Of a stretch of DNA of 64,000 nt, positions 1 through 9,652 are shown in pieces. The translations under genes were made by a program, and so were the position numbers. Source of the stretch: GCA-003244245 sp963712995. GTDB lineage: Bacteria > Actinomycetota > Actinomycetes > Mycobacteriales > Pseudonocardiaceae. The DNA is taken from the NCBI GenBank assembly GCA_963712995.1, contig CAVQKH010000022.1, positions 372,001-436,000 on the forward strand. The letters are read 5' to 3'. Positions within the stretch are counted from its first letter, which is position 1; each line of letters begins with the position of its first letter. Below the pieces are notes generated by a model. It worked only from the letters and a program-made list of their open reading frames with translations. It ran no database searches and was not told the origin of the DNA.

Positions 1-314
1 GCCGCCGCGGCATCGAGGAAGACCACCGGAATCGACCAGGGCAGCAGAGCGGGGTCCGTTCGTGGTACCGGGCGCGGCGTGATCCGGAACAGCTCCGGCG
101 AGTCCAGCGGCGCGGAGCGCAACGAGGGCAACAGCAGGACCGTGGCACCGGGCTTGCCCGCGTGGACCCCGGCGATCACGTCGGCGGGCGCGGCGAAGGG
201 GTGTGGCCGGGCCGAGCGCAGCGCCTGGCTGGGACTCTTCACCGTGAGATCGGAATCTTCAGCCCACAAGCACAAGCCGTTCGAGGCGGACCAGAAGCCG
301 TGCAGGACCAGCAT
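1..314 (-). CDS. N-terminal part of a SNF2-type DEAD/DEAH helicase (runs off the window)
   Basis: Only the first 104 or so codons are inside the window. The minus strand opens with ATG at 314, preceded by a GAGGGA ribosome binding site, and reads MLVLHGFWSASNGLCLWAED, followed by a segment containing SPSQALRSARPHPFAAPAD. I recognise this opening as typical of the long SNF2-like DEAD/DEAH helicases of actinobacteria, in which a family-specific N-terminal region precedes the ATPase lobes. No Walker motif is inside the window, so function rests on N-terminal resemblance only. Its likely role is ATP-dependent DNA remodelling or translocation in the cytoplasm. It is transcribed away from the DUF4365 gene at 493, and the interval 315-492 is probably a divergent promoter region. 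Confidence 0.6.
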   Translation of the reverse strand, partial: MLVLHGFWSASNGLCLWAEDSDLTVKSPSQALRSARPHPFAAPADVIAGVHAGKPGATVLLLPSLRSAPLDSPELFRITPRPVPRTDPALLPWSIPVVFLDAAA

Positions 315-492
315 TGGCGTTCCCTCTTCCGTGGTGCGCGGGCGCCCAGCTAAACGAGCAAGGGAGAACGGGGTGATGGAGCCACGCCGTCGGCGGCTGG
401 CCTGATCGACTCCTCCGCCGGGCGGGTCGATGCCGGCCGCCGCTCGACGATCACCTACGGTCTAATCCGTACCGGAACCGAAGTGGTGAATC

Positions 493-1005
493 ATGGGATT
501 GGACCCAAACCAGCACCAGGGGTTGTTCGGCGAGTCGTTCGTCCGGGTTCTGGCGTCGGCGGCTGGCCTAATCGTGTCCAGAGCCGAGCTCGATGTGGAC
601 GGCTGCGACTTCACGATCAGCCATAAGGGTGTCTCCGGGGCGACCCGCCACCCCAAGATCGACATTCAGGTCAAGTCCTGGTCCCGGCCGATCCGCAGGG
701 ACGGGCACTGGAAGTACCGGATGCACGGCAGGCACTTCAACGAGCTGGCCGGCACGGATTTCGCGCTGCCACGCTTCCTCGTACTGGTCATCGTGCCCGA
801 TGACTGTGCTGACTATGCGACAACTCGCCACGAGGTGGCGGAGCTGAAACACGCCGCCTACTGGCTGTCGCTGCGGGATCGCCAGCCGGTGAACGGGGCG
901 CCGGATGCGAAGGTCCCCGTGGACGTCCCGATCGACAACCTGCTCACCGTGGACGCACTGCGTACGCTGATGGCGCCGGCTGCCTCGGCACGGGCGGGGG
1001 CGTGA
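493..1005 (+). CDS. DUF4365 domain protein, nuclease-like
   Basis: This 170-residue protein begins MGLDPNQHQGLFGESFVRVL and carries GCDFTI followed about 25 residues later by IDIQVKSW. That Asp...Q-x-K spacing is the PD-(D/E)xK-like core seen in DUF4365 proteins, which are predicted nucleases or nucleic-acid binders often found in defence islands. Its TGA at 1003-1005 overlaps the GTG start (1002) of the next gene, so the two are almost certainly translated together. The locus lies at the distal end of a DISARM cluster and is convergent with drmB. I infer, without proof, that it could supply a nuclease activity to that cluster, because no drmC is visible. The catalytic glutamate is replaced by glutamine, so it may be binding-only. 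Confidence 0.7.
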   Translation: MGLDPNQHQGLFGESFVRVLASAAGLIVSRAELDVDGCDFTISHKGVSGATRHPKIDIQVKSWSRPIRRDGHWKYRMHGRHFNELAGTDFALPRFLVLVIVPDDCADYATTRHEVAELKHAAYWLSLRDRQPVNGAPDAKVPVDVPIDNLLTVDALRTLMAPAASARAGA

Positions 1006-2126
1006 TGCTGATGGGGATGACAGCCGACGCGATGGCCGGGATCGAGCCCACTGGAATCGTCGCCTACCTGCAGGCGTCCGGCTGGCGCGAGGCGGGCGGC
1101 TACGGCCGAGCGGTGATCTGGACGCGGCCCGTGGACGGCGCCGAGTTCGAGGTACTCGTGCCGGTCAGCGGAGAGCTGCGCGACTACCCGATCCGGCTGG
1201 CAGAACTGGTCGGCACACTCTCGACGGTCGAGCAGCGGCCGGTGTTGGAGATCCTGCAAGATCTGCGCTCGGCATGGCTCGATGTGCAGTACATCCGGAT
1301 GATGCCCGACGGGCCGAGCGGCTCGACGCCGCTGCACGAGGGTTACCTCGCGATCAAAGGGGTGCACGACCTGTTCCTGGCGGCCGCTACATCCGCGGTG
1401 TCAACGGAGCGGCCGGCGGTACTGCCCAGTAAGAAGCCTCCGCAGGCGCATGGCTTCGTGGACCAGGTACGACTGGGGCAGACCGGCAGGGGCAGCTACG
1501 TGCTGCGGGTGGAGACTCCGCTGCCCTCCCCCGGCATCACGCCACCGGTGTCCTCTCGCGAAGTGCTGCTGTATCTCTACCAAGCGACCAGTTCGGCGCA
1601 TACCGCCGCTCGCGACGCGAGGGATAGCGACCTCACAGCGTTCGCTGGCCGAGTCGGGGATGGAGTCTCCGCCAACCTGTGCCAGGCGCTGGTGGACATC
1701 GGTGGTCAACGACAAAATGCTTTCGAAATTCGATTCGCGTGGGCGTCGGCAGCACCCGTGGATCTGGTTACCCCGATGATGCGATTCGACCGATCTTTGA
1801 TCAAGACGCTACGAGCGGGTGTTCGCTACCTCAGGAAATTGCCAGTCACCGAGAACGCGACCGTCGTGGGAAGGGTGGTGGAGCTGCACCGAACTCCGAC
1901 AGATCGACTGGGCAAGGTGCAGGTCGAGGGGACAGTGGAAGCGGCTGGCCAGCAATACGAAGATCGAGTGACCATGTGGCTTACACTCCGGGATTATGAC
2001 CTTGCGCTCTCCGCGCACCGTGCCCAACGTCCGCTGCGGGTGGTCGGCGAGCTACGGCACACTGGACGCCAGTTCGAGATCAGCCGGGTTTCCAGTGTCG
2101 AGACCATCCCTCCGAAACGCGATTAG
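1002..2126 (+). CDS. Conserved hypothetical protein with a C-terminal OB-fold-like region
   Basis: This 374-residue protein is coupled to the DUF4365 gene by a GTGA overlap. An alternative in-frame ATG lies at 1005. I do not recognise a named family. The N-terminal third, after EPTGIVAYLQASGW, is alpha/beta in character. The last about 90 residues (from ATVVGRVVELHR to EISRVSSVE) alternate short strands, glycines and a conserved Arg-Val pattern that looks like an OB fold, which would suit a nucleic-acid partner of the upstream nuclease-like protein. Its stop codon overlaps the drmB stop by 4 bases on the opposite strand (tail-to-tail), so there is no room for an intergenic terminator. There is no signal peptide or membrane segment, so it is probably cytoplasmic. 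Confidence 0.65.
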   Translation: MMLMGMTADAMAGIEPTGIVAYLQASGWREAGGYGRAVIWTRPVDGAEFEVLVPVSGELRDYPIRLAELVGTLSTVEQRPVLEILQDLRSAWLDVQYIRMMPDGPSGSTPLHEGYLAIKGVHDLFLAAATSAVSTERPAVLPSKKPPQAHGFVDQVRLGQTGRGSYVLRVETPLPSPGITPPVSSREVLLYLYQATSSAHTAARDARDSDLTAFAGRVGDGVSANLCQALVDIGGQRQNAFEIRFAWASAAPVDLVTPMMRFDRSLIKTLRAGVRYLRKLPVTENATVVGRVVELHRTPTDRLGKVQVEGTVEAAGQQYEDRVTMWLTLRDYDLALSAHRAQRPLRVVGELRHTGRQFEISRVSSVETIPPKRD

Positions 2127-3976
2127 GCGCTATGTGAATCGAAGAACCCGCAACCGGTTGTCGTTAACGTATCGATGAGCAGCGCCCGATCCAGATACTG
2201 ATTGCCCCGCTCGCAGGACGTCTCCGCGGCGAATAAGCAAGCATGACACGCCGCACCATAAAGCCGCCCGTGCACACCCGGATCGTGCTCGGCGCACAGC
2301 GGATCTGAGCTGCACAGCCGCGCGGCCTCCAGCGCGCGGTTGATGAGCCTGCCGAGCCGGTCGCTGCGACCGAGCGAGACGAGACCGCCGAGCGTGCCCT
2401 CACTGTCCGGAGCCGCCGTATAGATCAACACACCGGCCATCGGCGCCTCCCCGGCACGGGCATAGATCCGTTCGCCGATCCCGGCCGCGCTATAGCCCGA
2501 GTCCAACGCCAGCTCACGGATGAGGGTGTGGGCGAACGTGTGCAGCAGGACATACCGGAGACCGGGCCACCGGGTGGTGTCCAGGCCCCGCTGCTCGCAC
2601 CAGGATCGATGGGCCGGGACGAGCAGGGTCCGCTCACGCTGGAGCGCCGCCGCTGTGCGCTCCCACTGAGCCACCGAGTCCTCGTTGAAGCGCAGGAAGA
2701 CCCCCTCGCCCCGCATCTCGGCACAGGGCACCCAGATCGGCTCGGTGGCTGACAGGGGAGCCCGCCGATTGTCCTGGGTCTCCTGCACTTCCCACTCGGG
2801 GGCGTCGATCCGGGTGAAGCCGTAGAGCGCCGCGACTTCGCGCAGCCGAGACACCAGCACCACCCCGGCCAGCCAGGAGCGGGCGCCAGCGGGAACCGGC
2901 TCGTGGTCAGTGGTGAAATCGGGCAGGTTCACCGGCTTCTCGCTGCTCAGAGCTGCCCACTCGGGCGCGAGCAGATCGAGTCCGGTGAGCTGCTGTCGGG
3001 TCGGTCCCGCTCCAGCGGCGCGGGCCCGGATCGCTTGCCACACTCGATCGGGCCCGTAGGTCTCCAGTTCCGGCCAGCAGGTCTGGGTCGGCATGAGCTG
3101 CTTGGCTGTCCCTTCCGGCAGGCCGGCCAGGGGCTCCAGATGCCGCCAGAATTCGACGATCAGATGGTCGAGCGGGTTACGCTCGCGGGGCAGTGTGAAC
3201 GCCCGCAATTGTAGGGGAAACCAGCTATTGGTGGAGCCGAGCACCAGAGTTCTGGTCGGCCGGTCGCACGGCTCGAAGGTGCCCAGGTGCGGGTGACGAC
3301 CACGGCACGCGGGCAGGCTCAGCTCAGCGTCCTCACCGAAGGCTTGCGACATCGGCCTGCTCACACCGCATTCGTCACACGAGACGAACACGTTGGCGGC
3401 CTCCCCGGTGCTGCCCCGTTCGGTCATCTTGAGGGAATGCCCGGATTCCGGTTCGGAATTGCGGTGTACGTAGTACAGCCAGGGGAAGTCGTCCAGGTGC
3501 CCCTCGTCGCAGGCCAGCACGAATCGGGCAGGTACCGCGACCGGCCGCGTGCCACCCCGGCCCCAGCACGGATGCACGTAGCGGATCCTGTCCGGCTGCA
3601 CCGAGTCCTTCAGCAGCTCGAAGAAACCGCCGTCGGCTCGTCCGAGGCGATTGCAGCGCGAACACCGCAGCCAGAGGGGGAATAAGCCGACCGGCACCCC
3701 CACCCTGGTCCACTCGGCAAACGGGTCCGACGTCTCGGCGAGATAAGGCGGCAGCCGCAGCGCGTCGACCTGCTGACCCAACTTCACTCGTACCGCAGCG
3801 AGCAGCCGTTCATCCAGCACTGTCCTGGACCGTTCCAGGTTCCAGAAGTCCAACCCCAGCATCACCACCGAGAGGTTCGGCAGGTCTGCCATGGCACCGA
3901 CGCCGTAGGTGTGCAGCAGTTGGTTCGGTCGCAGTCCACCGACCCGTAGCGGGTGCGACTCTGGCGCGGCAGTCAT
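2123..3976 (-). CDS. drmB: DISARM protein DrmB (DUF1998)
   Basis: DrmB is the DUF1998 component of DISARM, a phage-restriction system that acts with the helicase DrmA to block incoming DNA. I place the start at ATG 3976 (MTAAPESHPLRVGGLRPNQL), giving 617 residues, because this ATG overlaps the drmA TGA as ATGA; a longer reading to 4126 lies inside drmA. Zinc-finger-like cysteine pairs appear early (LRCSRCNRLG and CDECGVSR). The C-terminal DUF1998 block contains YVLLHTFAHTLI followed by the cysteine cluster AACHACLFAAETSC near the end. Length and domain order fit the family. The gene is last in the leftward cluster and meets the OB-fold-like gene tail-to-tail. DUF1998 also occurs in other helicase systems, but adjacency to drmA makes DISARM the best call. 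Confidence 0.88.
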   Translation of the reverse strand: MTAAPESHPLRVGGLRPNQLLHTYGVGAMADLPNLSVVMLGLDFWNLERSRTVLDERLLAAVRVKLGQQVDALRLPPYLAETSDPFAEWTRVGVPVGLFPLWLRCSRCNRLGRADGGFFELLKDSVQPDRIRYVHPCWGRGGTRPVAVPARFVLACDEGHLDDFPWLYYVHRNSEPESGHSLKMTERGSTGEAANVFVSCDECGVSRPMSQAFGEDAELSLPACRGRHPHLGTFEPCDRPTRTLVLGSTNSWFPLQLRAFTLPRERNPLDHLIVEFWRHLEPLAGLPEGTAKQLMPTQTCWPELETYGPDRVWQAIRARAAGAGPTRQQLTGLDLLAPEWAALSSEKPVNLPDFTTDHEPVPAGARSWLAGVVLVSRLREVAALYGFTRIDAPEWEVQETQDNRRAPLSATEPIWVPCAEMRGEGVFLRFNEDSVAQWERTAAALQRERTLLVPAHRSWCEQRGLDTTRWPGLRYVLLHTFAHTLIRELALDSGYSAAGIGERIYARAGEAPMAGVLIYTAAPDSEGTLGGLVSLGRSDRLGRLINRALEAARLCSSDPLCAEHDPGVHGRLYGAACHACLFAAETSCERGNQYLDRALLIDTLTTTGCGFFDSHSA

Positions 3977-6900
3977 CACGTGTCGCCTTCCGCGCCGGCG
4001 CTTTCCGAGCCGCCCGCGGGGCGAAACGGCGGTTCGGCGACCAAGTAGCCGCTGGGCGGCGCCAACAGCAGCGGGATGCCGGGCTCGACGTCGCGCAGGG
4101 ACGTGGGGCAGGTCGTCTGCCGCCACGGTCCTTCGGTGGGCCGGTGCAGCAAACCGGCGACGTCGTCGGCCCGCAACGGCTGGGAGTAGGCCAGCCTGCG
4201 GCCTGCCATCGACCGCTGCTGGTCCCAGTTGGCCAACCGCTCCTCCAGCTCGTCCTCGACCCGACGGCTGGTGTCGCGTCCACTGACCTCCTCCGCGCGC
4301 CGCTTGAGGTACCGGACCACGTGATCAGCAAGCTGGAAACTCTTGTTGAATTCCTGCGCACGGTAATTGCCGTTGTAAGCCGGCTCCAACTCCCGGACCA
4401 GGGAGACCAGCACACCGGTGAGGCCCCGGTCGACCGCACGCTCCGCGAACGGTGTCACCGACAGCGCCTCGACCTGCCGGTAGACCGTGGCGTGGAAGTG
4501 CTCGAAGCTCTCGTAGTGCGACAAGTCCCGTGGCCGGGCCCAGTTGTACACGGTGAACACCAGTCCCGGCGCCGCGCGCCCGACGCGGCTGGTGGCTTGG
4601 ATGTATTCCGCGGTGGACTTGGGTTGGTTACAGACCACCATCACGCCCAGCCGGGACACGTCGACGCCAACCGCGATCATGTTGGTGGCCAGCAGCACGT
4701 CGATCGGACGGGGGGCGTCGCGGCCCGCGCCGCGGGGAAACGGCACCGCGAGCAGATCGAGCAGCGGCCGGATCTGGTCGGAGGACAGCCGTGAGGTCAG
4801 CTCCCTGATCTCTGGGTCGAACCTTTTCGCCAGACCGCGTTCATCGGCCCGGGTCAGCCGCGTGCTGACGTCGTCCTCAGCAAGCCGGCGCATCCCGCCG
4901 AGATCACGCAAACTGTTGAAGTACCCGACCAACGTCATGTAGGGGTCGGTGACGCGGTTGCGGCCATAACGCTCGTGCAGTTGCTGCGCGGCGCCGAGCA
5001 CCGAGACGTACACCCGGATCAACGTCGACTTGATCCGGGTGCCGTGCGCGCACATGCCGACGTAGCGCCGGCCCGGTGTGGCGGCGGTGTCTCGCTGCCG
5101 GGCGAAGAAATTGTCTCCGACGTGCAGGCCGGGCGGCGGGAACACCTCGGTGGTGCGATTGAACAGCGACCCGATCTGCTGATTGGCACGCCGGACGGTG
5201 GCCGTCGAGGCGATCACCTTGGGCCGCACGTTGCGGTTGGTCTGGGAATCCCGCCAGGTGGCCAGCTTGTCGACAGCCGCCTCGTAGAGCCCGACCAGCG
5301 AGCCCAGCGGGCCGGCGATCAGATGCAGCTCATCCTGAATGATCAAATCGGGCGGACGCAGCATGGGCACTCCGACGATCCGGGCGGCCGGTGCGTCCGG
5401 GGTGGGTTGGTGCCGTTCGCGTTCCCAGTCCTTGGCCAGCAGATCCTCGGTGACGAACCCGTGCCGTTCACATCGGCTGGTCACCCGGCCGAACAGCATG
5501 GTCGTCTCGCCCTGCCAGGGCAGCTGGGCGAACTTGTCCACCGTGCCGATCAGCAGCGACGGCGGATGCCGGTAGATCTCCTCGTCGACGACCAGCACCG
5601 GCAGGCCCCGGCGTTCCTCGGCGTCCGGGCCGCCGTCGGCGAACACGACCGTCCCGAAGTCGCACGAGACGTCCGGGCACAGCACCAGCGTGCGCCGGTA
5701 GGCCTTGTGCACCACGATGTTCCGGCCGGCATCGATCCTGCTGCCACACCACGGGCAGCTGGACAGCTGGTGTGGCGAACCCTGGCCCCTGACCATCGGA
5801 CCTCGGGCCCGTCTGCGCTGCTTGAGCCACTCCTGCGCCTTGTCGGTGGTATTAGGGGTGACCCGCGCCCCGACCCACATCCCGATGCGGAAGGGCAGAT
5901 CACCCCAGGTGGACGGGTCCGCACGGCGCACGATCTCGGCGGCACAGATCAACGTGGTGGCGCGTTCGAACTGCTGGATGGTGAGCAACCGCAGCGTGTA
6001 GCGCATCATCACGGCGATCCCGGCGGCGGCATCCAGGCCGCCGTAACGGGGCTGCAGCCGGCGGACCGCGATGGTGAACGCGGTCAGGCCGAGATACGCC
6101 TCGGTCTTGCCGCCGCCGGTGGGGAACCACAGCAGGTCCGCGATCGCCTGCTTATTGTCCTCGGAGCGCTCAGGGTGCCGGGGATCGGCCAGCGCCGCCA
6201 GGTTCAGCAGCACGAAAGCGAGCTGGAACGGTCGCCACCATTGGCTGGTTGCCGCGTCGACTTCGTTCACGGTGTCATCCAAGCCGCGCTGGGGGTCTTC
6301 CCGGCGCTTCGCGGCCACCTGAGTGTGCACGCGCTGCAAATACATCGCCTGGTTGGCAAAGCCGAATGCCCGCCGGGCGATGTCGTCGCGGACCAGTAGG
6401 TCGATGCCGGCCTCGATGCGATCGGCGGCGCGGGTCGCTGCCGCCAGGTTGTCCCGGGCGAGCGCGGCGTAGTCGGCCAGCTGCTCGCCGGGATCGTCGA
6501 TGTCGGCGGCCCGGCGTGTGATCCAGGCGCGGTAACCGAGTACCAGCGGTCGCAGCGCCGTGGCCAGCGAATCGGCCGATGTCTCGGCGAGCTCGGCCAG
6601 CTGCTTCATCTCCAGTTCCAGCTCGGCGAGCTCAGCCAGGTCGGGATCGGTGTCCGCGCTCGGCACGTCGGTCGCCGGGATCTCGTAGTCGGGCACCGTG
6701 CGAATGTGGATCTGGGAGGCCCGTAACGGGTTGTTCTCATCGATCACGGCATGCACCGCGGCTCCGCTGCCGGAGGCGAACTCGGGATGGAACCGGTAGG
6801 CCATGGCCAGCCGCTGCTGCTCGGCGAGATCATCGGGGTCCCCGCCGTTCGGGCGCTCCGGGCGCGGCAGGAACACCGGTCGGTCCTCGACGCCGGTCGC

Positions 6901-7515
6901 GGACAGCTGCACCTGGAAGATCCAGGATGGTGCGTGCCGGGCGCGGTGGGGCTGGCTCTGGCCGTTCTCCAGGAATACCGAGATCAGCCAGTTCCCGTGA
7001 TACCGGCGAGCGCGACCGCGCACGACGACGTCCGGCTGATCGGGATCGGGGGACAGCGGTGGGAGCAGTCCCTCGGTGAGCCGCAGCCGGACCGCTCCAC
7101 CCTGCTGCGCGCGCTGCCACAGGCGCCGGCCGAGTGTTTCCTCCCGCTCGGATGTGCCGAGCTCGTAACGCGCCCACTTGGCGCTGAGCTGCAGCTCGGA
7201 TGCCCCACCGTCGATGTGGGCGGTGAAACCCACCGCGGACGGGTTGAGGCTGGGCACATTGGGCGCACTGGGTTCCGGGTCGGCCTCGCTCGGATCACCC
7301 GCGTCGGCGGCGGCGAGCTCGTCGTGGGTGTCCGGTTCCAGCACCACCCCCCTGGGCGCCAGGCGGCCCAACGGGTAGCGGTCGATGGGGTTCTCGCCGG
7401 AGAACTCCTCGTCGTCACCGCCGAGCGGTCCGTGCAGATCCGCCAGCACGAGCCGCTGCAGCTCGTCCCGGATCTCCCGTTCCCGGGGCAGCTCCAGCAC
7501 AGGTTCTACGGTCAC
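3976..7515 (-). CDS. drmA: DISARM helicase DrmA
   Basis: This is a large superfamily 2 helicase of about 1180 residues. Walker A is LLWFPTGGGKTEAYL near residue 467. The DEAH-type box reads QDELHLIAGPLGSL near residue 728. The helicase C lobe has ATNMIAVGVDVSRLGVMVV and QATSRVGRAAPG near residue 950. This layout, with the characteristic DELHLI, matches DrmA, the core helicase of all DISARM types, which pairs with DrmB. I prefer the GTG at 7515 (VTVEPVLELPR). The frame stays open to a TTG at 7629, which abuts the HNH gene stop, but that extra sequence looks non-coding. A cysteine pair (SSCPWCGSR) suggests a zinc site in the middle. The stop overlaps drmB as ATGA. In most class 1 loci drmA follows drmMI directly; here about 4 kb intervenes. 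Confidence 0.88.
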   Translation of the reverse strand: MTVEPVLELPREREIRDELQRLVLADLHGPLGGDDEEFSGENPIDRYPLGRLAPRGVVLEPDTHDELAAADAGDPSEADPEPSAPNVPSLNPSAVGFTAHIDGGASELQLSAKWARYELGTSEREETLGRRLWQRAQQGGAVRLRLTEGLLPPLSPDPDQPDVVVRGRARRYHGNWLISVFLENGQSQPHRARHAPSWIFQVQLSATGVEDRPVFLPRPERPNGGDPDDLAEQQRLAMAYRFHPEFASGSGAAVHAVIDENNPLRASQIHIRTVPDYEIPATDVPSADTDPDLAELAELELEMKQLAELAETSADSLATALRPLVLGYRAWITRRAADIDDPGEQLADYAALARDNLAAATRAADRIEAGIDLLVRDDIARRAFGFANQAMYLQRVHTQVAAKRREDPQRGLDDTVNEVDAATSQWWRPFQLAFVLLNLAALADPRHPERSEDNKQAIADLLWFPTGGGKTEAYLGLTAFTIAVRRLQPRYGGLDAAAGIAVMMRYTLRLLTIQQFERATTLICAAEIVRRADPSTWGDLPFRIGMWVGARVTPNTTDKAQEWLKQRRRARGPMVRGQGSPHQLSSCPWCGSRIDAGRNIVVHKAYRRTLVLCPDVSCDFGTVVFADGGPDAEERRGLPVLVVDEEIYRHPPSLLIGTVDKFAQLPWQGETTMLFGRVTSRCERHGFVTEDLLAKDWERERHQPTPDAPAARIVGVPMLRPPDLIIQDELHLIAGPLGSLVGLYEAAVDKLATWRDSQTNRNVRPKVIASTATVRRANQQIGSLFNRTTEVFPPPGLHVGDNFFARQRDTAATPGRRYVGMCAHGTRIKSTLIRVYVSVLGAAQQLHERYGRNRVTDPYMTLVGYFNSLRDLGGMRRLAEDDVSTRLTRADERGLAKRFDPEIRELTSRLSSDQIRPLLDLLAVPFPRGAGRDAPRPIDVLLATNMIAVGVDVSRLGVMVVCNQPKSTAEYIQATSRVGRAAPGLVFTVYNWARPRDLSHYESFEHFHATVYRQVEALSVTPFAERAVDRGLTGVLVSLVRELEPAYNGNYRAQEFNKSFQLADHVVRYLKRRAEEVSGRDTSRRVEDELEERLANWDQQRSMAGRRLAYSQPLRADDVAGLLHRPTEGPWRQTTCPTSLRDVEPGIPLLLAPPSGYLVAEPPFRPAGGSESAGAEGDT

Positions 7516-7625
7516 GCGCCGTACCGTAGCCGCCCGGCCTGACAACGCCAGCGGTACCAGACTGGATCGGGTGTCGTCCGGCGAGCAGGGTCGGCCGCCC
7601 GCCGGGGTGCGGTGGGGTGGTCTGA

Positions 7626-9494
7626 TCAAAATGGCGGTTCGTCAGGCAGCTCGGTGGGTGGTGGTCGCGCTGGCTGAGGTGGGGATGGTTCGGCGAGGTG
7701 CAGGATGGGTCCTTCGTCCATCATGGGCAGACCCGGTGGGTCGGGGTCGCGGGGCTGGGGCTGGGGCAGATCGGGAATGACCGGTTCGCCGCGGGTGTGG
7801 TAGGCCTGCCCGAGCGGGCTGGTCCACGTGAAATGCCCCGCCTGCAGCTGGGTCAGGGTCCAGCCACCCTGGTGTTTCATCGTGTGGTGGCGTCCGCAGT
7901 TCGGGCCGCTGTTGGTGCTGACGGTCAGCCCGCCGTGGGCGTGGTCGTGGGTGTGGTCCAGATCGGCGGTGGCGGCGGAGCGCCGGCAGCCGGGTCCGAC
8001 GCAGTGCCGGTCACGCATCTGGATGTGCCGGCGTAGCGCGGCGTGGGCGAAGCGCCGGTGCGGGTGGGCATCGAGCGCGGCGCGGGCCTGCTCCCGGTGG
8101 GCCCAGCTGCCAGCGATGCCGTGCAGCACCCGGGCCCAGTCGGGGTGCTCGGCGGCGAGCGCGGGAAGCTGGTCGAGCATCGAGACCGGGACGGCGATCT
8201 CCACGATTCCGCCGGCGCGGTCACTGCGGTGCTCGCGCGGGTCGGGTGGGTGGGGTCGGCGGCGGGTGAGATCACCGTGGAGCAGATAGCCCTCGGTGTC
8301 GACGATGGCGATGCGCCATTGCGCGTGGTGCTGGCTGGCGATCAGGTCCCGCGCGGCCGGGGCGGGGATCGGGCCCCAGCGGGGGAGCTCCGCGGGATGC
8401 TCGTCGAGGCCCAGCAGAGTGGACAGCCGCACTCGCACCTCGATGCCATACCGGAGCTGGTGGCCTGGCTCGGTGTCACCGGGACCGCTCGTGCCGGGTT
8501 GCCCGGTGCCTCCGGACTGCTCGGGCCGCTGGGCCGGCACAGGCCGCTCGGGCCGCTCGGCTGGCACAGGCGCCTCGGCGGGTGCGGGCTGGTCGGGCCA
8601 CTCAGGCTGGTCGGGCTGCTGGGTCGGCGCGGGCTGCTGGGTCGGGGGCTGCTGGGTCGGGGGCTGCTGGGTCGGCGCGGACTGCTCGGCGGGCGCGGGT
8701 TGGCGGTCGCGCTCGCGACCGGTGGGCGCTGCGCTGGATGGGGTATTGGGGTCGTGGTCGGCGGGGGTGATGGGGCCCAGGTGCAGCATGGTGGCCAGGA
8801 TCTGCTCGCGGGCCTGCCCGTCGAGGCTGCCATCGAGCAGGCGCAGGAACAGATCGGCGCGGGTCTGGTTGAGGGTGGCGGGGTAGCCGGCCGCGCGCAG
8901 GTCATCGGCCAGTGCCTCCAGCCGGGCCGCGGCGCCCGCGGCCTCATCAGCGGGCAGCCCGACACCGGAGAGCACCGCGGTGCCGGTGTGGTCCAGATAG
9001 CCATGCACGCCCCGTTCGCGGACGGCCTGCTGGTAGCTGCGGCGGGTGTAGTCGGGGTCGATGGCCTGGACCTCGCGCAGCAGCCGGGCGGCCAGCTGCC
9101 CAGTGGTCCAGCCTGGTGCCAGGGGGACCATGCGGGCGCTGATCCGCTCGGCCTGGGCGGGTGGGAGGTCGGCCAGATAGTCGGTGAACACCCGGGCCTT
9201 GTGATGATCCAGCTCACCGGCCGCCAGCGCCGCGTACACCCGAGGCAGGTGCTCGATCACGGTCTGGGCGCAAGTGAGCTCGTAATCAGACCGGCGGGTA
9301 GTGAACGTCAACGCCGCGGCGATCTCGGCGCTCTCCCACCCGGTGGTGGTGCGCCGGGCAACCTCGGCCATCGCCGCCCAGCACCGGGCATAACCGGCCG
9401 ACACCGCAGCCCACGCCGCGCGCAGCTCGTCGGTGGCCTCCTCATCGGAGACCACCGAGCCCGCCACCACCGCTGCCACCATGAGATCGACCAT
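7626..9494 (-). CDS. DUF222 / 13E12-repeat family HNH endonuclease
   Basis: This 622-residue protein has a helical DUF222 N-terminal half (about residues 20-240), a proline/glutamine-rich linker built from repeated TQQPP units (about residues 255-330), and a C-terminal HNH nuclease region. There, a Cys pair (CVGPGC), the ATADLDHTHDH metal/catalytic segment, and NCGRHHTMKH are all present. Such 13E12/DUF222-HNH genes are abundant, often mobile, single-gene units in mycolic-acid bacteria and relatives; their natural role is unclear. It starts at ATG 9494 and ends three bases before the most extended possible start of drmA, in the same direction. Its position between the two halves of DISARM suggests that it arrived by insertion, though it could have been adopted as an extra nuclease. 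Confidence 0.85.
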   Translation of the reverse strand: MVDLMVAAVVAGSVVSDEEATDELRAAWAAVSAGYARCWAAMAEVARRTTTGWESAEIAAALTFTTRRSDYELTCAQTVIEHLPRVYAALAAGELDHHKARVFTDYLADLPPAQAERISARMVPLAPGWTTGQLAARLLREVQAIDPDYTRRSYQQAVRERGVHGYLDHTGTAVLSGVGLPADEAAGAAARLEALADDLRAAGYPATLNQTRADLFLRLLDGSLDGQAREQILATMLHLGPITPADHDPNTPSSAAPTGRERDRQPAPAEQSAPTQQPPTQQPPTQQPAPTQQPDQPEWPDQPAPAEAPVPAERPERPVPAQRPEQSGGTGQPGTSGPGDTEPGHQLRYGIEVRVRLSTLLGLDEHPAELPRWGPIPAPAARDLIASQHHAQWRIAIVDTEGYLLHGDLTRRRPHPPDPREHRSDRAGGIVEIAVPVSMLDQLPALAAEHPDWARVLHGIAGSWAHREQARAALDAHPHRRFAHAALRRHIQMRDRHCVGPGCRRSAATADLDHTHDHAHGGLTVSTNSGPNCGRHHTMKHQGGWTLTQLQAGHFTWTSPLGQAYHTRGEPVIPDLPQPQPRDPDPPGLPMMDEGPILHLAEPSPPQPARPPPTELPDEPPF

Positions 9495-9652
9495 ATGTTC
9501 GACCCCTGACAGAACCGGCCCTCGCCCACCACCGCCAGAACCGATTCACCCGATCGAGCACCTCGTGACACAGACGCACGACCAGAACTCTTCAGGGTGA
9601 ACGAACGGCCCTGGTGTCGAACTTGGCGACACCAGGGCTGGCGTGCTGAGCG

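Noticed and set aside
1..405. Plus-strand frame at 79-405 as a gene
   Set aside because: It is antisense to the recognisable helicase N-terminus at 1-314.
4975..6399. Plus-strand frame opposite drmA
   Set aside because: Antisense shadow of a conserved helicase; low-complexity composition and no ribosome binding site.
7515..7629. Extension of DrmA to a TTG start at 7629
   Set aside because: The extra 38 codons are arginine/proline-rich with no conserved look, and TTG is a poor start; GTG 7515 immediately precedes the conserved N-terminus.
8043..9509. Plus-strand glycine-rich frame opposite the HNH gene
   Set aside because: The LGRRGLLGRGLLG-type repeats are the reverse of the TQQPP linker codons; it is a shadow.
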